Assembly (NCBI GenBank): GCA_030562195.1
Contig: JAUJPP010000005.1
Location: 682,001 to 746,000, forward strand
From: Nipponacmea schrenckii
Lineage: Eukaryota > Mollusca > Gastropoda > Lottiidae
Direction of reading: 5' to 3'
DNA: 64,000 nucleotides
The position numbers and the translations under genes were made by a program. The notes beneath the pieces are model-generated. The model was not told the origin of the DNA. It did no database searches and saw only the letters and a program-made list of their open reading frames with translations. Shown here in pieces: positions 43,955-55,538 of this stretch (its first letter is position 1; each line of letters starts with the position of its first letter).

Positions 43955-45075
43955 TAACTCGGAGACAAAGTGAGTTAACTCGGGTACAACCGTCAGTTAA
44001 CTCGGGTACAACCGTCAGTTAACTTGGGGACAACTACGAGTTAACTCGGGTACAACCGTCAGTTGACTTGGGGACAACTACTAGTTAACTCGGGTACAAC
44101 CGTCAGTTAACTCGGGTACAACCGTCAGTTGACTTGGGGACAACTACTAGTTAACTCGGGTACAACCGTCAGTTAACTTGGGGACAACTACGAGTTAACT
44201 CGGGTACAACCGTCAGTTAACTCGGGTACAACCGTCAGTAAACTCGGGTACAACCGTCAGTTAACTTGGGGACAACTACGAGTTAACTCTGGTACAACCG
44301 TCAGTAAACTTGGGGACAACTACGAGTTAACTCGGGTACAACCGTCAGTAAACTTGGGGACAACCGTCAGTAAACTTGGGGACAACTACGAGTTAACTCG
44401 GGTACAACCGTCAGTAAACTTGGGGACAACTACGAGTTAACTCTGGTACAACCGTCAGTAAACTCGGGTACAACCGTCAGTAAACTTGGGGACAACTACT
44501 AGTTAACTCGGGTACAACCGTCAGTTAACTTGGGGAGTACTACTAGTTAACTCGGGTACAACCGTCAGTTAACTCGGGTACAACCGTCAGTAAACTTGGG
44601 GACAACTACTAGTTAACTCGGGTACAACCGTCAGTTAACTTGGGGACAACTACGAGTTAACTCGGGTACAACCGTCAGTAAACTTGGGGACAACTACGAG
44701 TTAACTCGGGTACAACCGTCAGTTAACTTGGGGACAACTACTAGTTAACTCGGGTACAACCGTCAGTTAACTCGGGTACAACCGTCAGTAAACTTGGGGA
44801 CAACTACTAGTTAACTCGGGTACAACCGTCAGTAAACTAGGGGACAACCGTCAGTAAACTTGGGGACAACTACGAGTTAACTCGGGTACAACCGTCAGTA
44901 AACTTGGGGACAACCGTCAGTTAACTTGGGGACAACTACTAGTTAACTCGGGTACAACCGTCAGTTAACTTGGGGACAACTACGAGTTAACTCGGGTACA
45001 ACCGTCAGTTAACTCGGGTACAACCGTCAGTTAACTTGGGGACAACTACGAGTTAACTCGGAGACAACTTCGACC
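43955..45075. repeat. 22-bp two-subunit minisatellite upstream of TM9SF1
   Basis: About 51 units of 22 bp in two diverged types: GTTAACTCGGGTACAACCGT plus CA, and GTTAACTTGGGGACAACTAC plus GA/TA, with GTAAAC variants. Types A and B follow each other in variable order (AAB, AB, ABB). It is the most GC-rich array here and begins about 1.1 kb upstream of the TM9SF1 start codon. Confidence 0.95.
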
Positions 45076-46012
45076 CAGATGATATCTTAAAAACCTTTTG
45101 TTTGTATCTATCCTTCAATCCTTTAAAGTTGGGTTGCCTTATTAATTAGCCAAAGTAATCTTATTAATTGATTAATTGGGGTTTCTTATGAATAATCCAT
45201 GTATTCTCAAGTTCAAAAGACCTATGTGGACGTAGAAATGCTTGTGGAATCCATTTGACTCTGTTCTGCTTTGAAACGCTAAATTTAGACTCCATGTTTG
45301 TTCACGTGACCAAATGACGTCATATGAATGAAGGCGTATAAAAATCGATTTTGTATTTTATTATTAGTGAGTTAAAACTTATTTAAATTAATTCATAATG
45401 TTTTTACAAAATGATATTTAAACGTTTTATTGCCTTTTGCTAGAGATAATAAATGGAATACCAGAATGCCATTGTTGTTGTGGAAAATATTAAGGAATGT
45501 ACCGATTTGACAGGCTGGATGATAAAAAAAAAGATCAACGACATTTGAACGACATTTAAGACTTGACGTACATACCTATGTTAGTACCCTCTGTGACGGA
45601 CCATATACATGTAATCTATTTTTAGTGTGGCTTGTTTACGTGCTTTATAGATGACGTCGTAAGGAAATGAATGACGCTGTAAACAAGCAACACTAAAAAC
45701 AAGTTGAAATTCAAGTATTTTTTGCAAGACCTGTGTATCGCTATAAAGTTTTTTACGTACTCCAGTAAGATTAAAACTGTAACCTATTGAAGAATTTATT
45801 AGTATGATCGTATGATGGAGTTCAGTATGCCTATTTTCCCATACGGCCAACCCGGGGAATTCAAGTTCAAGTCATTCATGTGATACCAAGATCCCCAGCC
45901 GTTATAGTAAAAAACTTTATGAATGTTGATACATTTAAGACTACAAGGAACTAGGAAGTGTTTGTGTATTTTCAAAGGATATTAATTCTATGGAACAGCG
46001 GTAAATATATTT
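45076..46012. other. intergenic, no feature seen
   Basis: No recognised gene. The open frame at 45581-45850 (-) has no recognisable similarity. Confidence 0.4.
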
Positions 46013-46512
46013 NNNNNNNNNNNNNNNNNNNNNNNNNNNNNNNNNNNNNNNNNNNNNNNNNNNNNNNNNNNNNNNNNNNNNNNNNNNNNNNNNNNNNNNN
46101 NNNNNNNNNNNNNNNNNNNNNNNNNNNNNNNNNNNNNNNNNNNNNNNNNNNNNNNNNNNNNNNNNNNNNNNNNNNNNNNNNNNNNNNNNNNNNNNNNNNN
46201 NNNNNNNNNNNNNNNNNNNNNNNNNNNNNNNNNNNNNNNNNNNNNNNNNNNNNNNNNNNNNNNNNNNNNNNNNNNNNNNNNNNNNNNNNNNNNNNNNNNN
46301 NNNNNNNNNNNNNNNNNNNNNNNNNNNNNNNNNNNNNNNNNNNNNNNNNNNNNNNNNNNNNNNNNNNNNNNNNNNNNNNNNNNNNNNNNNNNNNNNNNNN
46401 NNNNNNNNNNNNNNNNNNNNNNNNNNNNNNNNNNNNNNNNNNNNNNNNNNNNNNNNNNNNNNNNNNNNNNNNNNNNNNNNNNNNNNNNNNNNNNNNNNNN
46501 NNNNNNNNNNNN
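46013..46512. other. assembly gap (500 N)
   Basis: Exactly 500 undetermined bases, a round number suggesting a placeholder rather than a measured gap. It directly abuts one copy of the 2.9-kb duplication. Confidence 0.99.
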
Positions 46513-48099
46513 GACTTTCTCTATATACGACACTGGCTTATTGTGAAATAGGCCAAATGTGGTCTGAAAATGCTGTATTGGTCTTATGAGTTACCTCCCA
46601 TATGTGGGACTCTCTGTTAGAAAAAAGTTTTTCTGCACACCTTTAAAAAAAATGGTGTAAATAAATTTCGAGTAAAAGTCTAATTTTATTTCTATTGTTC
46701 TAGTCGAGTGTTAGCTTTAAACGCCAAACATTGGTCTGACGAGACGGATTCCTGGTGAATCAGATTAAACGCCAAACATTGGTCTGACGAGACGGATTCC
46801 TGGTGAATCAGATTCATATATCAAAAACTGAGAGTAAAGAATATTAACTTTCAAAAATGAGTGCAAAGCCGAAGGACAAAGAAGCCGGTTCCAGTGAAAA
46901 TTCTGCCGGTTCAGTGACAACGGGTGAACATGGTGAAATCGTGTTGCGTTTCTCCAAAGTAAGGAGAATTCGAGGTAGCCATAGGGCCGGTGCACTTACC
47001 ACAGTGGGATAGCTAAATATTTTCAATCAAAAGACATACGATAGATGTTGACAAATGATTTATTTGTTGTTTCGTTTCTTCATACGTAGTAAAACATTTT
47101 AACTTTTATTTGCAGCCAGCGTGATAAAAACTTGCTTTTCAATTTGTGCAATTGTGACTTCGTCATTACTTTACTGGTCGACCAATTTTTGTGGCCAGTG
47201 GATACACATTGTTGTAATTACATCAGAAACGAAAAATTTGTAAATAAATTGGCCAGTTACTGGTTAGAGATGAAGACTCTTCAGCCCTAACTCAATTTGC
47301 GAATATCAAGTCTCAAATGTCTTGTCGGAATGTTTCGGAGAAACCTTGACACCGCCACAGGGCATTTGTAAAGAGAACAATTCAAACATCAGACAATTCA
47401 ATAAGTGAATTTACAAAATAACATTATAGATAAGAAATCTGTTCTTCAAAATTATGACGAGAAGATACTAGAGTTTATCGGAGTTTATTGAAAGTGAAGA
47501 AGAAATAATACAGGACATATCCGATTCAAGTGAATTCTGTGAACTGATTAAAGGGATAATAGGCGTTAGAATACACTCGTCCTACGTCTAATATTTGTGT
47601 TTAATATTGGTTAAATAAGTATGTATCCCACACTTTACCAAATTTTAAAAAGCGACAATAAAAATATATTCGGAATTTTAAAAAATGTGAACCAGCGACG
47701 ATTCCATTCAGTTTGAGAATAAAAGCGTCTGGTAAATCAACGCTAAAACATCATTGTGCAATTCAACAGTAGGGGTCAAGGAAGCGTGAAAATCCACATG
47801 TTAGAGTTACTTCCCTTTATATTTACAATTTGAAAATCGCTTAAAGGAAGTATTAAGCGTTTAATAATTAACTACTTGATTTTGTGGATTTATCCGATAA
47901 TAGAGGTATATTTATGACACCAGGTAAGTCCACTGATGTATATATACTGTTATTTGTCAAGTTTGAGTGAAATTAAATGTTTATGTCCCTTCTAACGCCT
48001 ATTATCCCTTTAATAGAACTATTTATAGGAATGAGATATGTCTAAAAGTAAATTCCCCTCAAAATGTAGGCCTACCTACTGAAGTAAATTCCGTTAATT

Positions 48100-48370
48100 T
48101 ATCTGCCTCGGATATTAACAATAGACCAAATAAAGCAAAATTGACTGCTAAGCTTCCTCATTTGACATCTTATAATAGTGATTCTAAGACTGATATAGCA
48201 ATCATTTTGGGACAGTTTGCACGCTGCAGTGAAACAGTTATGACAGTATTTCTAAGGTTGACAAGTTCAATTATTTGAAGGGACTTTTAGAGGATGCAGC
48301 CTCATCTTGTATAGCAGGCCTTTCTTTGACAGAACAAAATCATGATTCAGCTGTTGATTTGTTAATATGA
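48100..48370 (+). pseudogene. BEL/Pao gag fragment (DUF1759-like), left copy
   Basis: One frame gives KAKLTAKLPHLT; another, after a frameshift near 48250, gives VDKFNYLKGLLEDAASSCIA then GLSLTEQNHDSAVDLL, the K-F-x-Y-L-x-x-L-L-x-x-A-x-x-x-I-x-G-L pattern of BEL/Pao gag proteins. The core between them has degenerated. It ends in a stop just before the palindrome-rich element. Confidence 0.8.
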
Positions 48371-48373
48371 GGC

Positions 48374-48921
48374 GCCATGTGGGAATTAAATTATTTGACA
48401 AAATTATTTGAAATAAGCAGATTTTATGGAAATAAATGATTTTGTGCAGTCGTGATTATTTGAAAACAATCAGTTTTTAACATTTTTATTGTTTGCAAAT
48501 CAGTTATGATTGTTTCAAACAATGAATCGCTACTATTTTATTGTATTCATCTAATCAAACATGGTTAAGGATTGTTTATCAAACAATCAAAATAAGAAAA
48601 ATCATGGTTTCCAAACCAGGAAATCCCTCAAATTGCTTATTTGAAAACAAATATACTACTTAAACTCATTGGATGGAAATAATGAAATTTTCCAAACCAT
48701 AAAAAAATGTTGGAATGCATGGGATGGAAACAATCAAACACATAATCATTGTTTCCAAACCAGTACTTCAAAACTTTGATTATTTCAAACCATGATAATC
48801 CGCACGTCATTCTTTGAATACCATGAAACTGTTACGTATCTCATTTTGATTATTTGCATCCCATCAAATCATAAAAGCATTGTTTTTCATACCATGAAAA
48901 CTGCATGCATTAAATTCCCAC
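48374..48921. mobile_element. palindrome-rich element with GTGGGAATT ends, left copy
   Basis: About 550 bp bounded by GTGGGAATTAA (48379) and its inverse TTAAATTCCCAC near 48918. The interior is a chain of short palindromic motifs at irregular spacing: GTTTCAAACAA, GTTTATCAAAC, GGTTTCCAAACC and similar. It lies in the BEL gag remnant. No known family was recognised. Confidence 0.5.
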
Positions 48922-49440
48922 TTGCCGCGATTAGATGATCTAATTTTGCTTATTTCCATACAAGCAAACTAACCGTCATGGTATGCGCACATGGTTTGCG
49001 CAGTAAACATTGGTCTATATATACATCAGTGGCAGTAGCCTACACCGTCTTTAGTTTATTTCCATTGCTATAAGCGACTCTGACAACCAATTTAATGGGT
49101 CAAGGCGGCTTAAAGTCATAGGCTATATAGGCCTAGATGTCTGTTTGATGATAGACAAAAATTGATCGGTGGGAGGTGGTTCCAGGGAGCGTGAAATTGC
49201 ACCGAATCATTCCTAAATTTCAAAATTTTAACTTTGAATTACAGTTAAAACCTACCGACAGCAAGCCGATCGCTGCGACGAAACTTAAAGCAACCAAACC
49301 GTCCCGGCGATAGGTGTCGTTTGAGTCTTCGGGTTAACCAAACTGCAAGGAAATTGCACTGGGTCTAGGGACAGAGCCATAGGGGAAGAGGAGGGTGTTG
49401 CCCCCCCCCCCTCTTTTCAAAAGAATGACTTTTGTGAATA

Positions 49441-51800
49441 GTTGGAATGGGTGGGTATGGTATGATGGGAGGTATGCTAGTTGGAATGGGTGGGTATGGT
49501 ATGATAGATGGTATGCTATTTAAAATGGGTGGGTATGGTATGATGGGAGGTATGCTAGTTGGAATGGGTCGGTATGGTATGATAGGAGCTATGCTAGTTG
49601 TAATGGGTGGGTATGGTATGATGATAGGTATGCTAGTGGTAATGGGTGCGTATGGTATGATGGGAGGTATGCTAGTTGTAATGGGTGCGTATGGTATGAT
49701 GAGAGGTATGCTAGTTGGAATGGGTGCGTATGGTATGATAGGAGGTATGCTAGTTGTAATGGGTGCGTATGGTATGATAGGAGGTATGCTAGTGGTAATG
49801 GGTGCGTATGGTATGATAGGAGTTATGCTAGTTGTAATGGGTGCGTATGGTATGATGAGAGGTATGCTAGTGGTAATGGGTCGGTATGGTTTGAAAGGAG
49901 GTATGCTAGTTCGAATGGATGGGTATGGTATGATGAGAGGTATGCTAGTTGGAATGGGTGGGTATGGTATGATAGGAGGTATGCTAGTTCGAATGGATGG
50001 GTATGGTATGATGAGAGGTATGCTAGTTCGAATGGGTGGGTATGGTATGATGAGAGGTATGCTAGTTGGAATGGGTGCGTATGGTATGATAGGAGGTATG
50101 CTAGTTGTAATGGGTGCGTATGGTATGATAGGAGGTATGCTAGTGGTAATGGGTGCGTATGGTATGATGGGAGGTATGCTAGTTGTAATGGGTGGGTATG
50201 GTATGATGGGAGGTATGCTAGTTGTAATGGGTGGGTATGGTATGATGGGACGTATGCTAGTTGTAATGGGTGCGTATGGTATGATGGGAGGTATGCTAGT
50301 TGTAATGGGTGGGTATGGTATGATGGGAGGTATGCTAGTTGGAATGGGTGGGTATGGTATGATGGGAGGTATGCTAGTTGGAATGGGTGGGTATGGTATG
50401 ATAGATGGTATGCTATTTAAAATGGGTGGGTATGGTATGATGGGAGGTATGGTAGTTGGAATGGGTCGGTATGGTATGATAGGAGCTATGCTAGTTGTAA
50501 TGGGTGGGTATGGTATGATGAGAGGTATGCTAGTGGTAATGGGTGCGTATGGTATGATGGGAGGTATGCTAGTTGTAATGGGTGCGTATGGTATGATGAG
50601 AGGTATGCTAGTTGGAATGGGTGCGTATGGTATGATAGGAGGTATGCTAGTTGTAATGGGTGCGTATGGTATGATAGGAGGTATGCTAGTTGGAATGGGT
50701 GGGTATGGTATGATGAGAGGTATGCTAGTGGTAATGGGTGCGTATGGTATGATAGGAGTTATGCTAGTTGTAATGGGTGGGTATGGTATGATGAGAGGTA
50801 TGCTAGTTGGAATGGGTGGGTATGGTATAATGAGAGGTATGCTAGTTGGAATGGGTGGGTATGGTATGATGGGAGGTATGCTAGTTCGAATGGATGGGTA
50901 TGGTATGATGGGAGGTATGCTAGTTGGAATGGGTCGGTATGGTATGATAGGAGGTATGCTAGTTCGAATGGATGTGTATGGTATGATGAGAGGTATGCTA
51001 GTTGGAATGGGTGGGTTTGGTATGATAGGAGGTATGCTATTTGTAATGGGTGGGTATGGTATGATAGGAGGTATGCTAGTTGGAATGGGTGCGTATGGTA
51101 TGATAGGAGGTATGCTATTTGTAATGGTATGATAGGAGGTATGCTATTTGTAATGGTATGATGGGAGGTATGGTTAGTGTAACTAGTAGATTGTATGATA
51201 GGCCAGCTGTGGGTATGGTATGATGGGAGGTATGCTAGTTGGAATGGGTGGGTATGGTATGATGAGAGGTATGCTAGTGGTAATGGGTGCGTATGGTATG
51301 ATAGGAGTTATGCTAGTTGTAATGGGTGGGTATGGTATGATGAGAGGTATGCTAGTTGGAATGGGTGGGTATGGTATGATGGGAGGTATGCTAGTTCGAA
51401 TGGATGGGTATGGTATGATGGGAGGTATGCTAGTTGGAATGGGTCGGTATGGTATGATAGGAGGTATGCTAGTTCGAATGGATGTGTATGGTATGATGAG
51501 AGGTATGCTAGTTGGAATGGGTGGGTATGGTATGATGAGAGGTATGCTAGTGGTAATGGGTGCGTATGGTATGATAGGAGTTATGCTAGTTGTAATGGGT
51601 GGGTATGGTATGATGAGAGGTATGCTAGTTGGAATGGGTGGGTATGGTATAATGGGAGGTATGCTAGTTGGAATGGATGGGTATGGTATGATGGGAGGTA
51701 TGCTAGTTGGAATGGGTCGGTATGGTATGATAGGAGGTATGCTAGTTCGAATGGATGTGTATGGTATGATGAGAGGTATGCTAGTTGGAATGGGTGGCTT
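49441..51800. repeat. 39-bp minisatellite between the two 2.9-kb copies
   Basis: About 60 copies of a 39-bp unit (TGGTATGATGGGAGGTATGC, TAGTTGGAATGGGTGGGTA) with GGTGCGTA, GATAGGAG and TCGAATGGATG variants. A degenerate patch is at 51125-51215. Blocks are repeated: the order of variants at 49441-49740 recurs at about 50340-50640, and 50690-51000 recurs at 51220-51510. The 561-residue Gly/Met-rich frame and its antisense Pro/Ile frame follow from the period of 13 codons. Confidence 0.96.
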
Positions 51801-51842
51801 CCGTAGAATGAAAATAAAATTTAAAAACTTCATACTTAGTAG

Positions 51843-51895
51843 ATAGACCTAACTTTCGAAACGAAACTAATAAACTACGAAAGAAAGTTAGGTCT
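51843..51895. repeat. inverted repeat
   Basis: TAGACCTAACTTTCG and its inverse GAAAGTTAGGTCTA flank about 25 bp at the end of the 39-bp array. Possibly a transposon end or hairpin. Confidence 0.6.
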
Positions 51896-51911
51896 ATATT
51901 TTAATTAGACT

Positions 51912-51976
51912 GTTGCTTAACTTTAGTGATCGGGCGAGAACTGGTGCTTTCATCGTAGTATGGCCGTAGACATTGC
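51912..51976 (-). pseudogene. 5S rRNA-derived fragment
   Basis: On the minus strand it matches the 5' half of metazoan 5S rRNA (CATACTACGATGAAAGCACC, CGCCCGATCACTAAAG) with several changes. The 3' half containing most of the internal promoter is missing. Confidence 0.7.
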
Positions 51977-52040
51977 CTATGATTTTTTCTGGCGGGTCTT
52001 TGGCGAAATTTTTTTATATAATAAGCTGTGTAAGGAGCAA

Positions 52041-52119
52041 AAGTACTAACCGAGCCCGACGTTGCTTAACTTCAGTGATTGGACGAGAACTGGTGCTTTC
52101 AACGTGGTATGGCCGTATA
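52041..52119 (-). pseudogene. 5S rRNA-derived fragment, better preserved
   Basis: The minus strand reads GGCCATACCACGTTGAAAGC, ACCAGTTCTCGTCC, AAGTTAAGCAACGTCGGGCT and CGGTTAGTACTT, that is, about the first 80 of 120 bases of 5S rRNA. It is truncated before the end of the gene, so it is a pseudogene or the head of a 5S-derived SINE. It abuts the inverted-repeat element at 52114. Confidence 0.8.
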
Positions 52120-52631
52120 TAGAGAGAGTCTGGACAACTATTGAACTTGTCGCCTCTCGGTCACGTCATGAGAACCGCCATTTTGTTACTCTCACCCACG
52201 TGAAGGATATATCCGTCTCCTGTTAATTCCATCTATTTGAAGTTAGATTTGATTGTTTCATTTTCTGACAACAGAGATTGGTGAAATCAGCTGAAACAGT
52301 TCTCACTGACGTTCCTATTCCCGATTGCTATCAATTACGAAGCAAATTTTTGACAGAATTTTTAATGTGCGTATTTCTATTGTCATTGTGGCGAAAAGAG
52401 AAAATCTGAAACGAACATCTAATAAGGCTGAAGATAAAGAGTCTCGCTGCCCAACCGAAAAATATAAGAATATGAGCACCATCAAAATCCCTCCGTATAG
52501 ACGCATTTTATCGTATTATTATGTATAAAAATGTAATGAAGTTTGCATTGTTTGGCGACCATAATGGAATTTGGAGAGTAACAAGATGGCGCCTATGCCG
52601 AAGTTCTCCAGACTTTCTCTATATACGACAC
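52114..52631. mobile_element. short DNA transposon with CGTATATAGAGA ends (MITE)
   Basis: CGTATATAGAGAGAGTCTGG at 52114 matches the inverse of the right end (CCAGACTTTCTCTATATACG, 52608-52627) with one mismatch, and similarity continues inwards to a GGCGCC/GTCGCC block. About 518 bp. The right end overlaps the start of the right 2.9-kb copy, so the duplicated segment starts inside this element. Confidence 0.6.
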
Positions 52632-54197
52632 TGGCCTATTGTGAAATAGGCCAAATGTGGTCTGAAAATGCTGTATTGGTCTTATGAGTTACCTCCCATA
52701 TGTGGGACTCTCTGTTAGAAAAAAGTTTTTCTGCACACCTTTAAAAAAAATGGTGTAAATAAATTTCGAGTAAAAGTCTAATTTTATTTCTATTGTTCTA
52801 GTCGAGTGTTAGCTTTAAACGCCAAACATTGGTCTGACGAGACGGATTCCTGGTGAATCAGATTAAACGCCAAACATTGGTCTGACGAGACGGATTCCTG
52901 GTGAATCAGATTCATATATCAAAAACTGAGAGTAAAGAATATTAACTTTCAAAAATGAGTGCAAAGCCGAAGGACAAAGAAGCCGGTTCCAGTGAAAATT
53001 CTGCCGGTTCAGTGACAACGGGTGAACATGGTGAAATCGTGTTGCGTTTCTCCAAAGTAAGGAGAATTCGAGGTAGCCATAGGGCCGGTGCACTTACCAC
53101 AGTGGGATAGCTAAATATTTTCAATCAAAAGACATACGATAGATGTTGACAAATGATTTATTTGTTGTTTCGTTTCTTCATACGTAGTAAAACATTTTAA
53201 CTTTTATTTGCAGCCAGCGTGATAAAAACTTGCTTTTCAATTTGTGCAATTGTGACTTCGTCATTACTTTACTGGTCGACCAATTTTTGTGGCCAGTGGA
53301 TACACATTGTTGTAATTACATCAGAAACGAAAAATTTGTAAATAAATTGGCCAGTTACTGGTTAGAGATGAAGACTCTTCAGCCCTAACTCAATTTGCGA
53401 ATATCAAGTCTCAAATGTCTTGTCGGAATGTTTCGGAGAAACCTTGACACCGCCACAGGGCATTTGTAAAGAGAACAATTCAAACATCAGACAATTCAAT
53501 AAGTGAATTTACAAAATAACATTATAGATAAGAAATCTGTTCTTCAAAATTATGACGAGAAGATACTAGAGTTTATCGGAGTTTATTGAAAGTGAAGAAG
53601 AAATAATACAGGACATATCCGATTCAAGTGAATTCTGTGAACTGATTAAAGGGATAATAGGCGTTAGAATACACTCGTCCTACGTCTAATATTTGTGTTT
53701 AATATTGGTTAAATAAGTATGTATCCCACACTTTACCAAATTTTAAAAAGCGACAATAAAAATATATTCGGAATTTTAAAAAATGTGAACCAGCGACGAT
53801 TCCATTCAGTTTGAGAATAAAAGCGTCTGGTAAATCAACGCTAAAACATCATTGTGCAATTCAACAGTAGGGGTCAAGGAAGCGTGAAAATCCACATGTT
53901 AGAGTTACTTCCCTTTATATTTACAATTTGAAAATCGCTTAAAGGAAGTATTAAGCGTTTAATAATTAACTACTTGATTTTGTGGATTTATCCGATAATA
54001 GAGGTATATTTATGACACCAGGTAAGTCCACTGATGTATATATACTGTTATTTGTCAAGTTTGAGTGAAATTAAATGTTTATGTCCCTTCTAACGCCTAT
54101 TATCCCTTTAATAGAACTATTTATAGGAATGAGATATGTCTAAAAGTAAATTCCCCTCAAAATGTAGGCCTACCTACTGAAGTAAATTCCGTTAATT

Positions 54198-54468
54198 TAT
54201 CTGCCTCGGATATTAACAATAGACCAAATAAAGCAAAATTGACTGCTAAGCTTCCTCATTTGACATCTTATAATAGTGATTCTAAGACTGATATAGCAAT
54301 CATTTTGGGACAGTTTGCACGCTGCAGTGAAACAGTTATGACGGTATTTCTAAGGTTGACAAGTTCAATTATTTGAAGGGACTTTTAGAGGATGCAGCCT
54401 CATCTTGTATAGCAGGCCTTTCTTTGACAGAACAAAATCATGATTCAGCTGTTGATTTGTTAATATGA
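54198..54468 (+). pseudogene. BEL/Pao gag fragment (DUF1759-like), right copy
   Basis: Same content as 48100-48370, with one base change (54342). It carries the same frameshift and stop, so both copies derive from an already dead element. Confidence 0.8.
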
Positions 54469-54471
54469 GGC

Positions 54472-55019
54472 GCCATGTGGGAATTAAATTATTTGACAAA
54501 ATTATTTGAAATAAGCAGATTTTATGGAAATAAATGATTTTGTGCAGTCGTGATTATTTGATAACAATCAGTTTTTAACATTTTTATTGTTTGCAAATCA
54601 GTTATGATTGTTTCAAACAATGAATCGCTACTATTTTATTGTATTCATCTAATCAAACATGGTTAAGGATTGTTTATCAAACAATCAAAATAAGAAAAAT
54701 CATGGTTTCCAAACCAGGAAATCCCGCAAATTGCTTATTTGAAAACAAATATACTACTTAAACTCATTGGATGGAAATAATGAAATTTTCCAAACCATAA
54801 AAAAATGTTGGAATGCATGGGATGGAAACAATCAAACACATAATCATTGTTTCCAAACCAGTACTTCAAAACTTTGATTATTTCAAACCATGATAATCCG
54901 CACGTCATTCTTTGAATACCATGAAACTGTTACGTATCTCATTTTGATTATTTGCATCCCATCAAATCATAAAAGCATTGTTTTTCATACCATGAAAACT
55001 GCATGCATTAAATTCCCAC
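54472..55019. mobile_element. palindrome-rich element, right copy
   Basis: Duplicate of 48374-48921 with two visible base differences (AAAACAATC/ATAACAATC and CCTCAAATTG/CCGCAAATTG). Confidence 0.5.
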
Positions 55020-55538
55020 TTGCCGCGATTAGATGATCTAATTTTGCTTATTTCCATACAAGCAAACTAACCGTCATGGTATGCGCACATGGTTTGCGCA
55101 GTAAACATTGGTCTATATATACATCAGTGGCAGTAGCCTACACCGTCTTTAGTTTATTTCCATTGCTATAAGCGACTCTGACAACCAATTTAATGGGTCA
55201 AGGCGGCTTAAAGTCATAGGCTATATAGGCCTAGATGTCTGTTTGATGATAGACAAAAATTGATCGGTGGGAGGTGGTTCCAGGGAGCGTGAAATTGCAC
55301 CGAATCATTCCTAAATTTCAAAATTTTAACTTTGAATTACAGTTAAAACCTACCGACAGCAAGCCGATCGCTGCGACGAAACTTAAAGCAACCAAACCGT
55401 CCCGGCGATAGGTGTCGTTTGAGTCTTCGGGTTAACCAAACTGCAAGGAAATTGCACTGGGTCTAGGGACAGAGCCATAGGGGAAGAGGAGGGTGTTGCC
55501 CCCCCCCCCCTCTTTTCAAAAGAATGACTTTTGTGAAT

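Larger units (their letters stand above)
46513..49439. repeat. 2.9-kb direct duplication, left copy
   Basis: Nearly identical to 52611-55538 (offset 6098 bp); only a handful of single-base differences were found by eye, for example at 48244, in the TTTGAAAAC/TTTGATAAC segment near 48462, and in a C-run near 49405. Contents: two tandem 48-bp copies at 46719-46814 (CGCCAAACATTGGTCTGACG), a BEL/Pao gag fragment, and a palindrome-rich element. Confidence 0.95.
52611..55538. repeat. 2.9-kb direct duplication, right copy
   Basis: Second copy of 46513-49439, same orientation. After the shared end TTTTGTGAAT the two diverge: the left copy runs into the 39-bp array, the right copy into unrelated sequence at 55539. 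Confidence 0.95.

Noticed and set aside
46719..46814. Hammerhead-like CTGACGAGACGGATTCCTGG
   Set aside because: CTGACGA is present, but the required GAAA after stem II is missing (GAATC instead) and no stem III or cleavage triplet follows.
49447..51132. 561-residue Gly/Met-rich open frame as a gene
   Set aside because: It is a 39-bp minisatellite read in one frame; the antisense strand is equally open. No signal peptide, domain or non-repetitive coding part exists, and it begins at the array edge.
46513..55538. The 2.9-kb direct repeats as LTRs of one retrotransposon
   Set aside because: They contain internal gag coding sequence and another inserted element, the interior between them is a minisatellite with 5S fragments, and no polymerase lies between them.
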